A DNA stretch of 64,000 bases from Candidatus Thorarchaeota archaeon SMTZ1-83 (GCA_001563325.1 LRSK01000051.1:7523-71522), one strand, 5' to 3'; shown: positions 45,546-54,154, counted from the first letter of the stretch. A program made the numbers and translations. The notes: generated by a model not told the origin, from the letters alone.

Positions 45546-46031
45546 CTAGATGATGTCTGATGTCAACGTAGTCCCACAGTCGTCGCAACTAACCAATTCC
45601 CCCTTTCTAAGCCTTGATATCTTCTCAAATGAAAGAAACGCAAGACACCATGGACAAAGAACGTTGAAGTCCTGCCTGAAAGGGGATGGCCATTTTTCCT
45701 TGAGCCAATCATCTAAGAGTAGGACCTGAGTCATTGCTTCCTTCGGAGACCTGTGTGGATCAGCCACTACGACATCAAGCTGTCTTCTCAGGCAATCAAG
45801 ACATAGCTGCTGTGGGCTGATTCCCTCTTCTTCCATTCTCCTGATGGCAAAACGACGTAGGAAATCAATCTCACCGCCGCAGCGTACGCAAGCAAAGCGT
45901 TCTGATGACCTTCTGTCCATCTCCCATAGCATGCAGGATTCGCAAAGCAGAGGGTATCTCCCCTGGGCCTTTCGATAGACAATCTCTGCTGATTCGCTCA
46001 CTTGACTGCCGCACCAAGAACAGAAGGGCAA
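45546..46031 (-). CDS. Six-knuckle zinc-ribbon protein, unknown function
   Basis: The 161-residue protein has six CxxC pairs (CSWC, CESC, CVRC, CLDC, CPWC, CDDC), enough for three zinc sites. It has no other domain and no membrane segment. The start is TTG. Such proteins are usually nucleic-acid- or protein-binding adapters. No family is recognised. A perfect inverted repeat, CCTGAG-aattg-CTCAGG (46043-46059), lies over the expected transcription start. Confidence 0.75.
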   Translation of the reverse strand: MPFCSWCGSQVSESAEIVYRKAQGRYPLLCESCMLWEMDRRSSERFACVRCGGEIDFLRRFAIRRMEEEGISPQQLCLDCLRRQLDVVVADPHRSPKEAMTQVLLLDDWLKEKWPSPFRQDFNVLCPWCLAFLSFEKISRLRKGELVSCDDCGTTLTSDII

Positions 46032-46042
46032 CGATGCAACTC

Positions 46043-46059
46043 CCTGAGAATTGCTCAGG
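46043..46059. repeat. Inverted repeat at the start of the zinc-ribbon gene
   Basis: CCTGAG and CTCAGG flank a 5-base spacer, 12 bases upstream of the TTG start of the zinc-ribbon gene. A CTTAATACG box lies just beyond it, so the repeat could be an operator or an RNA hairpin in the leader. Confidence 0.35.
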
Positions 46060-46196
46060 ATGCGCGTATTAAGCTATCGCAACCATAGGATGAGGGGGGG
46101 ACACCATGGAGCAGCACGGGCCTTGATTCTCTACTCTGCATCAATCATCAAGTCAAGCTGCAATCTCACAGGTACACTTGCTAGCAGTCGATAGAC

Positions 46197-46880
46197 TCAC
46201 CAACCACGTAGCAGCCGCACAATCAATTCGAACAGCGCAATGTAGAAATTGCCGCTTGGCGGTGCAATGAACGCTTCCGATACATGGAAGTAGGGCCGAA
46301 GGACCCACGCAAGCTGTGTTCCCACAAACGCAAGCACAAAGCTGCCAATGACCATGGCTAGTACCCAACGTTTGTTCTCCCCGTGAATTCGGCTAAAGCC
46401 CTGAAGCAGATAGCTGACTGCAGTTAGCCCTGATATCCCGAAGAACAGTACGTTGAGCAGCACTGTGAAGCCATATGTCGCGAACGTACGTTCGGGGGTT
46501 GTCAAGGTGAAGAAGAGAGTCACTGGAAAGAAGGCCATGAGCATCATTGTGAGAAGGCTGATGCTTACCATGAACAATACTGTGAGCTGCCTAAGACTCA
46601 GATCGCCCCCAAGTATGCCGTTAAGCACGTAGTAGGTCGGCAATGAAACATAGAGTGACACGAGGAGAAGTAGAGGTATCTTGATGGCGTCATAGAGAAT
46701 CTGAAGTCCGCCGGCGTAGAAACCCATCACAACACCGTATACTGCACCAAACAGCAGGGTGGCAATGGTCGAAGCGATGAAATACTCCTTGAGATTCTTC
46801 TCCTCCTGGATGCTCTTGTAGACTGCTTCCCGGTCTCTGATGAATAGACTCAGGGTTTCCAGCAGAGCCTGAATGTTCAA
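46197..46880 (-). CDS. Yip1-like polytopic membrane protein
   Basis: The ~228-residue protein has about six membrane segments, the first being TIATLLFGAVYGVVMGFYAG. The topology and soluble N-terminal stretch (LFIRDREAVYKSI) resemble Yip1-domain proteins. The start is placed at TTG 46880: CTTATATC (46922-46929) gives a transcript start near 46899, and AAGAGGTG lies 6 bases before the TTG. The longer ORF beginning at 46937 would start upstream of the promoter. Confidence 0.7.
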   Translation of the reverse strand: MNIQALLETLSLFIRDREAVYKSIQEEKNLKEYFIASTIATLLFGAVYGVVMGFYAGGLQILYDAIKIPLLLLVSLYVSLPTYYVLNGILGGDLSLRQLTVLFMVSISLLTMMLMAFFPVTLFFTLTTPERTFATYGFTVLLNVLFFGISGLTAVSYLLQGFSRIHGENKRWVLAMVIGSFVLAFVGTQLAWVLRPYFHVSEAFIAPPSGNFYIALFELIVRLLRGW

Positions 46881-46921
46881 CAAAAACACCTCTTGAACCT
46901 CGAATACTCTGTGGATGCTTG

Positions 46922-46929
46922 GATATAAG
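46922..46929 (-). promoter_or_regulatory. TATA box of the Yip1-like gene
   Basis: CTTATATC on the minus strand lies about 42 bases before the chosen TTG start. It decides against the longer upstream reading frame. Confidence 0.55.
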
Positions 46930-47112
46930 ACCTTCAATCGGACGATGTGCGTACTATGGCCTGCTCTGGAGGGAAGATTAGAGGGAGTCGTCTACTCGAG
47001 TTCTGGCCTCAAGGAGGCTGACGGTTAGTCAAACATCCCCTCAAAAGGTGATGAAGAAACTCTGAGTGGCCCGAGCAGAGGTTGGACCCCTGCTTCGTAT
47101 GGTCGTATGGCT

Positions 47113-47514
47113 CTATTTGTCGGTCTTGACTCTTGGGGCAGATACAACCTGAATCGGGTTACCCTCACTGTCCTCGATATTGAAGTATGACACCATATCT
47201 GGGATATCCACGATTTGAGTTGCATCGACTCCCTTGCTACCCAGGTACTTCTTGGTCACATCTAAGTCGTCTACTACAAGCGTCAGAGTTCCTGAGCCCC
47301 GATCTAGTTCGCCCTCTTCTTTGAGGTTGAGTCCCAACTTTGCACCAGTTATGGGCAAATCAAACTCAGCCCAGCCGACTTCCTCGCCGCCGTCCCATGT
47401 CTTCTCGAATCCCAGTACTTCCTCGTAGAATCTCTTTGCTCGACTGAAATCCTTGACATCATACTGGAAATACACTGAATCCTTGCTGTATGGAACTGGA
47501 TACTTGTCTGTCAT
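47113..47514 (-). CDS. VOC-superfamily (glyoxalase/dioxygenase-like) protein
   Basis: The 133-residue protein is a single VOC module of two beta-alpha-beta-beta-beta units: VYFQYDVKDFSRAKRFYEEVLGFEKTWDGG, then LTLVVDDLDVTKKYLGSKGVDATQI and FNIEDSEGNPIQVV. VOC proteins bind divalent metals and include glyoxalase I, dioxygenases and antibiotic-binding proteins. The specific activity is unknown. It stands alone. Confidence 0.85.
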   Translation of the reverse strand: MTDKYPVPYSKDSVYFQYDVKDFSRAKRFYEEVLGFEKTWDGGEEVGWAEFDLPITGAKLGLNLKEEGELDRGSGTLTLVVDDLDVTKKYLGSKGVDATQIVDIPDMVSYFNIEDSEGNPIQVVSAPRVKTDK

Positions 47515-47670
47515 TCAAACCAGCCTCTCAATATGCCAGTTAACTATTGTTGACTGGAGAAAGAGATAAGTGTTCGCCTTGACTCCAGCCCTGACAGGAA
47601 TGCAATCATTGATAGCCTACAAGCTGCTTCATTTTGCATGCACCATCGTCTAGAGTGGTGACAGAGGAGT

Positions 47671-47928
47671 GTGACGAATATTCCGAGAAGCAGCGGCAGG
47701 CTCGCAGCTGGCGCCCTAATACTAATCATTGGAGCTGCAATCTTTGTTGATGACCTTCATGATTTTGTAGCTGGAACAGACTGGCTACACTGGCTACCAG
47801 AGTTTCCCCCGATAATGATTGGAACCTTTCATCTGGAGCATCTATACATTGGTGCACTCATCATACATTGGTGCACTCATCATGCTAGTTGGGCTAATCA
47901 TAATGGCCCGCTCGTAGTTCAGTCCTAG
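47671..47928 (+). CDS. Small two-helix membrane protein, frameshifted by a 19-bp tandem duplication
   Basis: GTG at 47671 (GGTGA 9 bases upstream) opens a frame with one clear membrane helix (LAAGALILIIGAAIFVDD). A second helix begins at YIGALI but is broken by a perfect tandem duplication of 19 bases (47846-47864 and 47865-47883), so the reading frame shifts and ends at 47928 with a non-hydrophobic tail. If one copy is removed, the frame runs into YIGALIMLVGLIIMARS and stops at the TAG 47915-47917, giving a clean 75-residue two-helix protein. The family is not recognised. Confidence 0.6.
   Translation: MTNIPRSSGRLAAGALILIIGAAIFVDDLHDFVAGTDWLHWLPEFPPIMIGTFHLEHLYIGALIIHWCTHHASWANHNGPLVVQS
47846..47883 (+). 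repeat. 19-bp perfect tandem duplication
   Basis: ACATTGGTGCACTCATCAT is present twice with no spacer. Because 19 is not a multiple of three, it shifts the frame of the small membrane protein gene. It may be a real recent mutation, a phase-variation site or an assembly artefact. Confidence 0.85.
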
Positions 47929-47945
47929 GTACGGACTGCAGACTC

Positions 47946-48875
47946 CTAGCCCTTCAGACTATCAAGTGCTCCAATAACCAGCATTGGGAAAATGATGGTC
48001 GCATCGCCAATGACTGTTTCAAACATGGCATCGGTCTGCATCTTCTGCCAAGAGACCCCTTCCACAAGCGGGGCACCACCAAGGCTGCCACCTTCAGGCC
48101 GGTCAAGTGTGACTTGAACCGCCACATCAAGGCCGCCTCTGAGAATCGTGGACCCCATTGTGAAATGCTTGGTGAGTCCTCCACCAAGCATGATGGCCCC
48201 TGTTCTCTTTGCCTCAGTCACGATTTCGCCGAGGATCCTGAGATCCTTCACAAAGTCGAGACTGAACTGTTTCATTGTGCTGTATGTATACATGTGAAGC
48301 CCTAGCATTGAGTCCATGAGCCCGGGCGAGAATATTGGGACGTTGTTGTGGGCCGCCTGAAACATTACGGACTCCTTGTCGGTCAAGGTGTGCCCAAGCT
48401 TCGCCAGGAACTCGCTGGGCGCCAGAGCTGTCATCTGTTCCTCGGGCAGAGCGTCCAGAAACTCATAGACTCTCTTCTCAAGTGTTTCGAAGTGCTTCTC
48501 TTCAACATAGAGGTCAGCAATTCGACCCATCCCTGCCTCTCTCAGTTGGTGATCATCTCTGTCGCTAGAGACCCGATGGTGTCTGCCACCGTATGCCTCC
48601 ACCAAGTCGTGAACGATATTCGCACCGCTTGTTACTATTGCGTTCACCTTCCCCAGACCCACCAAGTGACTGATGAGTCTGCGTAGGCCACCTGGAATCA
48701 TGGGTCCAGAAAGTGACAGAAACTTGAAACAGTCCGAATCATCGAACATTCGTGCAACTATGGATGCTGCTCTTCCAAGTCGCCCCGCTCCAAGGACTCC
48801 AACATCTTTCATGGCCTCTAGGAGTCCACTGATAGATACAACACTTGTAGGGTCTATGTGGTGAACAGATTTCAT
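47946..48875 (-). CDS. dys: Deoxyhypusine synthase
   Basis: This enzyme makes the deoxyhypusine side chain on aIF5A from spermidine, with NAD as cofactor. The NAD-binding region appears in VTSGANIVHDLVEAYGGRHH and MLGGGLTKHF; the catalytic Lys lies in GVSWQKM near the C-terminus. The ATG at 48875 gives 309 residues; a GTG 9 bases upstream is possible. aIF5A is not in the window. The upstream region is shared with the divergent membrane protein gene. Confidence 0.95.
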   Translation of the reverse strand: MKSVHHIDPTSVVSISGLLEAMKDVGVLGAGRLGRAASIVARMFDDSDCFKFLSLSGPMIPGGLRRLISHLVGLGKVNAIVTSGANIVHDLVEAYGGRHHRVSSDRDDHQLREAGMGRIADLYVEEKHFETLEKRVYEFLDALPEEQMTALAPSEFLAKLGHTLTDKESVMFQAAHNNVPIFSPGLMDSMLGLHMYTYSTMKQFSLDFVKDLRILGEIVTEAKRTGAIMLGGGLTKHFTMGSTILRGGLDVAVQVTLDRPEGGSLGGAPLVEGVSWQKMQTDAMFETVIGDATIIFPMLVIGALDSLKG

Positions 48876-49193
48876 TGCAGCCACGGACAGCGGGAGCTTG
48901 AGGCATCGAGATAAGTCATACGGAAGTACGAGTTCAAAAAGACTGAGAGGGTCAGAAGTATTCTGGTAGAAGAGGGAAAAATGCGGGCCCGAGCCATTTC
49001 CGGGAGGGCTTGACTCAGACCCGCATAGCCCAAAACGAATCGAGTATGACTATTATGAGCGCAAGCTTGGTTCAGCATTTCGGCCTGTGGTGGTGGGTTC
49101 CGAAGAACTGGATAGTTGTAGAGGGAGAGGTGAAAGTAATTCACTTGCGCGCACTTCAATACCTTTTAAACAATCATAGGAGTTCACTACACT
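48876..49193. other. 318-base divergent intergenic region with a hairpin and a TATA box
   Basis: No protein-coding gene is supported. It holds the minus-strand promoter of deoxyhypusine synthase and, on the plus strand, CTTTTAAA at 49164-49171 for the next membrane protein. An inverted repeat, ATGCGGG (48981-48987) with CCCGCAT (49020-49026), encloses further short complementary segments and forms a ~46-base hairpin of unknown role. Confidence 0.5.
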
Positions 49194-49826
49194 ATGCAGA
49201 GTGTTGTTCAGGTCTACTCCTTCGTGGTCATCACGAATGCACTCTTCTTTCAAGGAGTTCTGACCTACATTGTGCGAAAAGGTCGAAACAACTTCCTAGA
49301 CGATATTAGCAACTTCCGTCGTCCAAGTTCTGCACTCTCTCGTTACTACTCATGGCGTGTGACCAAGCTACGAAATGCGCTCCTGGAAACAGTTCTCTTC
49401 GAAACGTTTCTCATTTCGTCTATAATAGGAATCATCGCGTCTGCGGGAATACTCAATCTGCTTCTCCCTCTATCTCCAGTTATCCTGTTTGTAGTCATAA
49501 TCTCTACATTGACCTCACTCCAGATGTCTTGGAGAGTGAAGGGAATCGTGGAGCGTGAAGAGAACATACTCAGTAGGCTCAGGAGTACAGAAGATAAGAT
49601 TGGGCTTGTACGAGAGATGGTGGACGAACTTTACCAAGCAGGAGCGTACGCAGATGGTCGAATATGGTTCGCTTTGTTCAAGATCACTCTCCGTGAGGAC
49701 TCGATGGGGTGGTCAGTACGTGATGTGCTAATGGAGAAAAGCAAGAAGATTGTGGACCGCATAGAGAGCCACATTGCGGAAACAACAGATACGGCCCCAC
49801 CCAAGGGTGGGCCAGAGATTGAGTGA
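49194..49826 (+). CDS. Membrane protein of unknown function, probably coupled to L35Ae
   Basis: The 210-residue protein has two to three membrane helices (ITNALFFQGVLTYIV, ETVLFETFLISSIIGIIAS, PVILFVVIISTLTSL) and a helical cytoplasmic C-terminal half rich in charged residues (IVEREENILSRLRSTEDKI). No family is recognised. A TATA box (49164-49171) lies 22 bases upstream, so the mRNA may be nearly leaderless. It ends 80 bases before L35Ae. Confidence 0.7.
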   Translation: MQSVVQVYSFVVITNALFFQGVLTYIVRKGRNNFLDDISNFRRPSSALSRYYSWRVTKLRNALLETVLFETFLISSIIGIIASAGILNLLLPLSPVILFVVIISTLTSLQMSWRVKGIVEREENILSRLRSTEDKIGLVREMVDELYQAGAYADGRIWFALFKITLREDSMGWSVRDVLMEKSKKIVDRIESHIAETTDTAPPKGGPEIE

Positions 49827-49906
49827 GTCCAGGAACCGGGGATATTCAGCAACTCTTATATTGCGTACAAAGGGCGTCAACGAGAATTTCCGAGGAGGAA
49901 CCACAG

Positions 49907-50191
49907 GTGTCTAAGAAGGGTGTTAAGAAGGGTCTGCAAGGCGTCGTCACAAGCTACCGAAGAGGCAAACACCTGCAGCATCCTAACCAAGTGCTTCTTC
50001 TGTTCAACGATGTCAAGACTAGAGCAGAGGCCTCGGCACTTGTGGGAAGGAAGGTACGCTGGACTTCTGACACGGGACGTGAGTTCCTGGGGAAAGTACT
50101 TGGCCCTCACGGAAATGGTGGAGCAGTCCGTGCCAAGTTCCGCACAAATCTCCCGGGTCAAGCCATCGGGACACCTGTGGAGATTCTGTAG
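49907..50191 (+). CDS. rpl35ae: 50S ribosomal protein L35Ae
   Basis: This large-subunit protein is found in archaea and eukaryotes. GLQGVVTSYRRGKHLQHPNQVLLLF, then ALVGRKVRWTSDTGREFLGKVLGPHGNGGAVRAKF and the C-terminal LPGQAIGTPVEIL are characteristic. The start is GTG at 49907 with a strong GAGGAGG 8 bases upstream; the longer reading frame is not conserved. CTTATATTGC at about 49855-49864 is a likely promoter. The length is 94 aa. Confidence 0.93.
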   Translation: MSKKGVKKGLQGVVTSYRRGKHLQHPNQVLLLFNDVKTRAEASALVGRKVRWTSDTGREFLGKVLGPHGNGGAVRAKFRTNLPGQAIGTPVEIL

Positions 50192-50367
50192 AGCGGCACC
50201 AACTTTTATCTGAGATTCAAGTGAGTCAGACAAGGCTCCGATGATGCAATTGGCTATCCGAGGGCAGAAATGTCCAGCGACGAGTCATAGTTAGACTGAG
50301 GAGCCACTACCAGTGACTTACCACGATGAGCAGAGAGGCCCTATGGCCTTCTGGGAGGAGAACATCA

Positions 50368-50949
50368 ATGCTTGAGTGGGTCTTCTACTATGGTGCATAT
50401 TGTCTGGCGGGTTTCACACTCAAGCTTGGAGACGATCTGTTAGATGAGTTCGATAAGCCGATTATTGCACTAGTACCGCTGGCTTTGTCTGGTCTATTAT
50501 TCGGACTAGTCATGACTGTATCTGAGTTGGATCTTGTGCTGATGGTAGCGATAGTAATCGGAGTGGCTCTATCTGGTAAGGTGAATAGACCGCAGTTTCT
50601 AGTAGGATTCGTACTGATTGGCGTCGTACTATTTGTGATTGGAGTTCCGATTATCACAAGCTGGCTTGACTGGTTCGTCATTCTAGGGACCCTTCTTGTG
50701 GCAGCGGTTCTTGATGAGCGAGGAAATGATTGGGCAGAGAGCAATGGAGGTCGTTGGGTCAATGGCTTCTTTCGTTTCAGGTTCACTCTGAAGCTGTCTG
50801 TGCTCATCCTTGCAGTGATTTGGACTGCCTTTCTGCCAAGTGCAATCGGACTATGGCTCCTCGACTTGGGCTATGAAACTGTGGGATACATCACTCGAAC
50901 GGCATCTATTGGAAAATCTGATAGGCGAGACTACAGCACACATCCATGA
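50368..50949 (+). CDS. Polytopic membrane protein, unrecognised family
   Basis: The 193-residue protein has about six hydrophobic segments and a conserved-looking acidic motif, LGDDLLDEFDKP, after the first helix, plus LDERGNDW in a later loop. The acidic clusters could bind metal or a phosphate-carrying substrate, but I do not recognise the family. The start is ATG 50368 with GGAGGAGA 7 bases upstream. Its 3' end overlaps the convergent radical SAM gene by 44 bases. Confidence 0.7.
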   Translation: MLEWVFYYGAYCLAGFTLKLGDDLLDEFDKPIIALVPLALSGLLFGLVMTVSELDLVLMVAIVIGVALSGKVNRPQFLVGFVLIGVVLFVIGVPIITSWLDWFVILGTLLVAAVLDERGNDWAESNGGRWVNGFFRFRFTLKLSVLILAVIWTAFLPSAIGLWLLDLGYETVGYITRTASIGKSDRRDYSTHP

Positions 50950-51913
50950 AGACCGGTTTGAGTCCGCGATCTCTTGCGAAATCAACGCCCTCCTGGCTTA
51001 CGTATGCAATCCCGTTTGCTCCACTCATCACTGCATTCTTGTCAGAGTCTATCTTGTGCTGACCCATCGGACGTGCACAGCCAAGGAGTAAAGGAGTCTT
51101 CTCCATTCCACGACGTGCAATAGTCATGATTCTTCCAATCGTTTCTGGAGAAGGTGGGCTGACGGACTCCATCGGCGTCTTTCTTACTGGATTCAGTGCA
51201 ATCACGACGACGGCTGCGGGATTATTGTCCGCAATCATCTGCAGTGCTTCTAGCTCCCCACCAATCTTCCCATAGTTTATGCCCACCAATACATGCGGGA
51301 CAGTCGGAATATCAGCATCTCGAAGAAGACTGAGAGAGGCATTCATTCTGCTTGGGCCGTCTTCGATGTGATAGACATTCTCGGCCACCTGTTCATCACC
51401 AATGATGTCCAGCATGGCCGCATCAATCGATGCTTCCTGTAGCAATTCGGCCGTTTTCACACTCACAAGACCAGTGTGAATCACAACCTTCAGGTCCAGC
51501 TCAGTCTTCACTGTCTTGATGGCTTCTCCAAACCGGTCTAGAGGTACATGACCTTTCGAGTCGGAGCCCCCGCTAATCAGAACTCCTTCGGCCCCGCGCA
51601 TCTTTGCCTCCTGACATTTCCGAACTAGCTCTTCTGGTGTGACGGCGGGAATCATCCCTCTTAGTAAGTGCCCATCACAATGGTCACAACCTAACGAGCA
51701 GGCAGTGCCAGTAACACTGATGGAGATGAAGTTGTGAGGGCTCGATTGCTTGTGATCAGCTATCTTGTACGGATATGCTGTGGGACTATAGCACAGCAAG
51801 TCATCTCCGAAGACATTCCGCCTGCTTTCGAAAGCGGTCTGCATCAACTCTTCTAGCTGAGAGCTTGATGCCTCTAGGATGGTCTTGCCGTCGGAGAGAA
51901 TGTCGAATCCCAA
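50906..51913 (-). CDS. Radical SAM protein of the COG1856 biotin-synthase-like group
   Basis: The 335-residue protein has the radical SAM cluster motif CSLGCDHC (three cysteines at CxxxCxxC) followed by the typical beta-alpha barrel (VLISGGSDSKGHVPLDRF). It looks like archaeal COG1856 proteins, some of which have been shown or proposed to act as alternative lipoyl synthases; I cannot tell whether that applies here. The start is TTG 51913. It overlaps the previous gene's 3' end. Confidence 0.8.
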   Translation of the reverse strand: MGFDILSDGKTILEASSSQLEELMQTAFESRRNVFGDDLLCYSPTAYPYKIADHKQSSPHNFISISVTGTACSLGCDHCDGHLLRGMIPAVTPEELVRKCQEAKMRGAEGVLISGGSDSKGHVPLDRFGEAIKTVKTELDLKVVIHTGLVSVKTAELLQEASIDAAMLDIIGDEQVAENVYHIEDGPSRMNASLSLLRDADIPTVPHVLVGINYGKIGGELEALQMIADNNPAAVVVIALNPVRKTPMESVSPPSPETIGRIMTIARRGMEKTPLLLGCARPMGQHKIDSDKNAVMSGANGIAYVSQEGVDFARDRGLKPVFMDVCCSLAYQIFQ

Positions 51914-52118
51914 GTCTGTGCCTCAGTCTACGCATTCTAAGTGCTGCTATTAGGATTGCGATATGCGGCGTATCAAGTGGGAGGAATTGAGTAATGGTAG
52001 CAGAAGTCAACACCATACACAACGGAAGAAATGCAGAGGCAGGTTCAAAAAGACCGTCAATGTCCTGAAACCATAAATAAGGCGAACGAGTCAGCAGAGC
52101 TAAGAGGTCTGAAGAAGG

Positions 52119-52844
52119 ATGAAAGCTGCCAAGAAGATATTCAAGACAGCCCGCGACGAGGGTCGGACCTTCGTCCTCGAACATGAGGCAAAGGACATAA
52201 TGAAGGCATACGGGATTCCCATTCCACCCTATGAAACAGCGACGACAGCTGAAGAGGCAGTGAAGAAATCAGAGAAGATTGGCTTTCCCGTAGTTCTGAA
52301 GATTCTCTCCAAGGACGTTCTTCACAAGTCTGATGCTGGAGGAGTCAAAATCAACCTGAAGAATGCCGACGAAGTGAAAGAGGCCTTTGCGGAGATTATG
52401 GACAATGCAAAGGCATACGGCAAAGAGAAGGGAACCAAGGTGGATTTGAGCAAAGGCGTTTTCATTTCTGACTTTGCCGACATGGGAACCGAGGTCATTG
52501 TGGGTGTCACGCGAGACCCTCAGTTTGGTCCTGCTCTGATGTTTGGTCTTGGCGGCATCTTTGTCGAGGTATTGAAAGATGTGACATTTCGTTTGATACC
52601 GCTGGCGGAGATTGATGCACGAGAGATGATCCGAGAGATCAAGGCTGCAAAGATTCTGGATGGCGTACGCGGCGAGGCTCCACGGGATGTGGATGCCTTA
52701 GTTGATGTGATTATGGCCGTTTCTAAGATGGTGGAGGAGAACCCGGAAATCACGGAGCTAGACTGCAATCCAGTGTTCCTCTACGAGAAGGGCAAAGGTG
52801 TTCTTGTAGTGGATGCTAGGATACTGATTGAAGGCCCTGAATAG
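52119..52844 (+). CDS. ADP-forming acyl-CoA synthetase, beta (ATP-grasp) subunit
   Basis: The 241-residue protein is the ATP-grasp subunit of the ADP-forming acyl-CoA synthetase (ACD), which turns acyl-CoA plus ADP and phosphate into acid, CoA and ATP. YGIPIPPYETATTAEEAV, VVLKILSKDVLHKSDAGGVKI and the C-terminal ELDCNPVFLY are typical. The alpha subunit is not adjacent. ACATAAATAAG about 45 bases upstream is a likely promoter. It could complement AOR by conserving energy in aldehyde or peptide catabolism. Confidence 0.92.
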   Translation: MKAAKKIFKTARDEGRTFVLEHEAKDIMKAYGIPIPPYETATTAEEAVKKSEKIGFPVVLKILSKDVLHKSDAGGVKINLKNADEVKEAFAEIMDNAKAYGKEKGTKVDLSKGVFISDFADMGTEVIVGVTRDPQFGPALMFGLGGIFVEVLKDVTFRLIPLAEIDAREMIREIKAAKILDGVRGEAPRDVDALVDVIMAVSKMVEENPEITELDCNPVFLYEKGKGVLVVDARILIEGPE

Positions 52845-52853
52845 AACAGAGTT

Positions 52854-54050
52854 CTACTCATTGAGAAGCCTATTGAGGAGGATTAGAGCTCTCTTCACAT
52901 CAGAATCGGTCAATCGCTCTCTTGGTTGGGTCTTTGTACCACCCGCAAGAAGCAGGAGAAGAGCCGTGATTCTGGGAATCAGCTTTGTGAACTGTAGCAA
53001 GAAGTCCCTATTACCGGTTGAATCGACCAATAGTCCTTCGATTCTCCGCCGCATGAGTGCCATTTTCTCCTCCACACCTTCCTCAGGCTGCAGGCTCTTG
53101 AAGAGTTCAACGACCTTGGACTGTTCATGAAAAAGAGCAGAAGGAACATCAATCTTGTCTAGAAAGCTCATAGCTCCTACAATCACGGACTCATACTCAT
53201 CGGCCTCTATACGGCTCATGCCCAGTTTCACTGCTTGAAGCTGTGCCAGGAGCCTGAGTGAGTTGGTCAGTATGTTCCGAGATGCACTTGGTGTCACCTT
53301 GGCGATATTGGCAAGATACTCTCCGTGAGACCGTTCCAGTCTTGCAGCGAGTGACGAGTCGAGTTTGCGGTCGAAGCCACGAGCGAAATTGATCTCAGCA
53401 GCCTTTGACAGGGTTGGATTCGTAGCGATCTGACGCAATGCAGTAAGCGCCAAGAAGTCCTCTGGAGGGGTGTAGAAGAACAGTACTCTTGCTATGTCAT
53501 AGGCTACCTCGAAGTCTTCTTCCTCGGTAGTACTACGCCCCTGACTCTTGCACACAAATGCGCTGAGAAGTAGCCAGACTGAGACTATGTGTTGACGTAG
53601 ATCTATGATTGCTTCCGTCGACCCAAGTCTGTGTTCTTTCAGAAAACCCGACAGCTTCTCCGCCGCTCCGGATGCCCTTCCCGAGGCGCCTTGTCCGATG
53701 CTAATCAGAGGCAGAGATTTGAGGAAGTTGCGAGGGTCTCTGGACGCAGGTCTGAGTACAAGTCCTGGTTCATCTCTAGACAGGGCCCACCACTTTGTAG
53801 TGGATGTGAAATAGTCCAGCAGATCAATGGCCGCAGTGAGATCTGGTATGTCAATGGAATCGCGGTAGTTCAGGTATGCGACATGTCGTGACCAGATCTC
53901 GATGAATCTCTTCAAGTGATGTGAAAGCTTCAGTTCAGCAAACTCATGGTCAGAGTACCTCTCTACGACTGAATCGATGTGAGGGGCAATCTCCGCGGAT
54001 ATGTGCGCCTGAATAAGACCGCGGTAAACATCAATTGGCTTTCTGGCCAA
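52854..54050 (-). CDS. Helical protein of unknown function, ~398 residues
   Basis: The translation is nearly all helix, with no membrane segment or known catalytic motif. It contains a Gly-Ser spacer (IGQGASGRASGAAEKL) near the middle. I do not recognise the family; it may be lineage-specific. The start is set at TTG 54050 because CTTTTATATT (54091-54100) is a TATA box that would overlap the longer GTG frame, and GGAGAT lies 7 bases before this TTG. It lies 104 bases downstream of the cis-prenyltransferase gene on the same strand. Confidence 0.55.
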   Translation of the reverse strand: MARKPIDVYRGLIQAHISAEIAPHIDSVVERYSDHEFAELKLSHHLKRFIEIWSRHVAYLNYRDSIDIPDLTAAIDLLDYFTSTTKWWALSRDEPGLVLRPASRDPRNFLKSLPLISIGQGASGRASGAAEKLSGFLKEHRLGSTEAIIDLRQHIVSVWLLLSAFVCKSQGRSTTEEEDFEVAYDIARVLFFYTPPEDFLALTALRQIATNPTLSKAAEINFARGFDRKLDSSLAARLERSHGEYLANIAKVTPSASRNILTNSLRLLAQLQAVKLGMSRIEADEYESVIVGAMSFLDKIDVPSALFHEQSKVVELFKSLQPEEGVEEKMALMRRRIEGLLVDSTGNRDFLLQFTKLIPRITALLLLLAGGTKTQPRERLTDSDVKRALILLNRLLNE

Positions 54051-54090
54051 CGCTAAGATCTCCTGAACAAACTCGATGACATGCTTTGCC

Positions 54091-54100
54091 AATATAAAAG
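54091..54100 (-). promoter_or_regulatory. TATA box of the helical-protein gene
   Basis: CTTTTATATT lies inside the longer annotated frame on the minus strand and places the transcript start near 54070, downstream of the upstream GTG. Confidence 0.55.
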
Positions 54101-54154
54101 ACTGTGTCACCGGCTCTCAAGTTCTCTAGAATGATTACCTACCAGCTCCCTTAA

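Noticed and set aside
46881..46937. Longer N-terminus of the Yip1-like gene
   Set aside because: It covers the TATA box; the TTG at 46880 has the better ribosome site.
49010..49309. 99-codon plus-strand frame over the 49.16 kb promoter
   Set aside because: It runs through the TATA box and into the membrane protein gene in another frame; the sequence shows no protein-like pattern.
49823..49906. Longer L35Ae N-terminus
   Set aside because: The extra 28 codons contain the promoter and are not part of the ribosomal protein; GAGGAGG marks the GTG at 49907.
51801..52184. 127-codon minus-strand frame over the radical SAM and acyl-CoA synthetase starts
   Set aside because: It overlaps two strong genes in other frames and encodes no recognisable domain.
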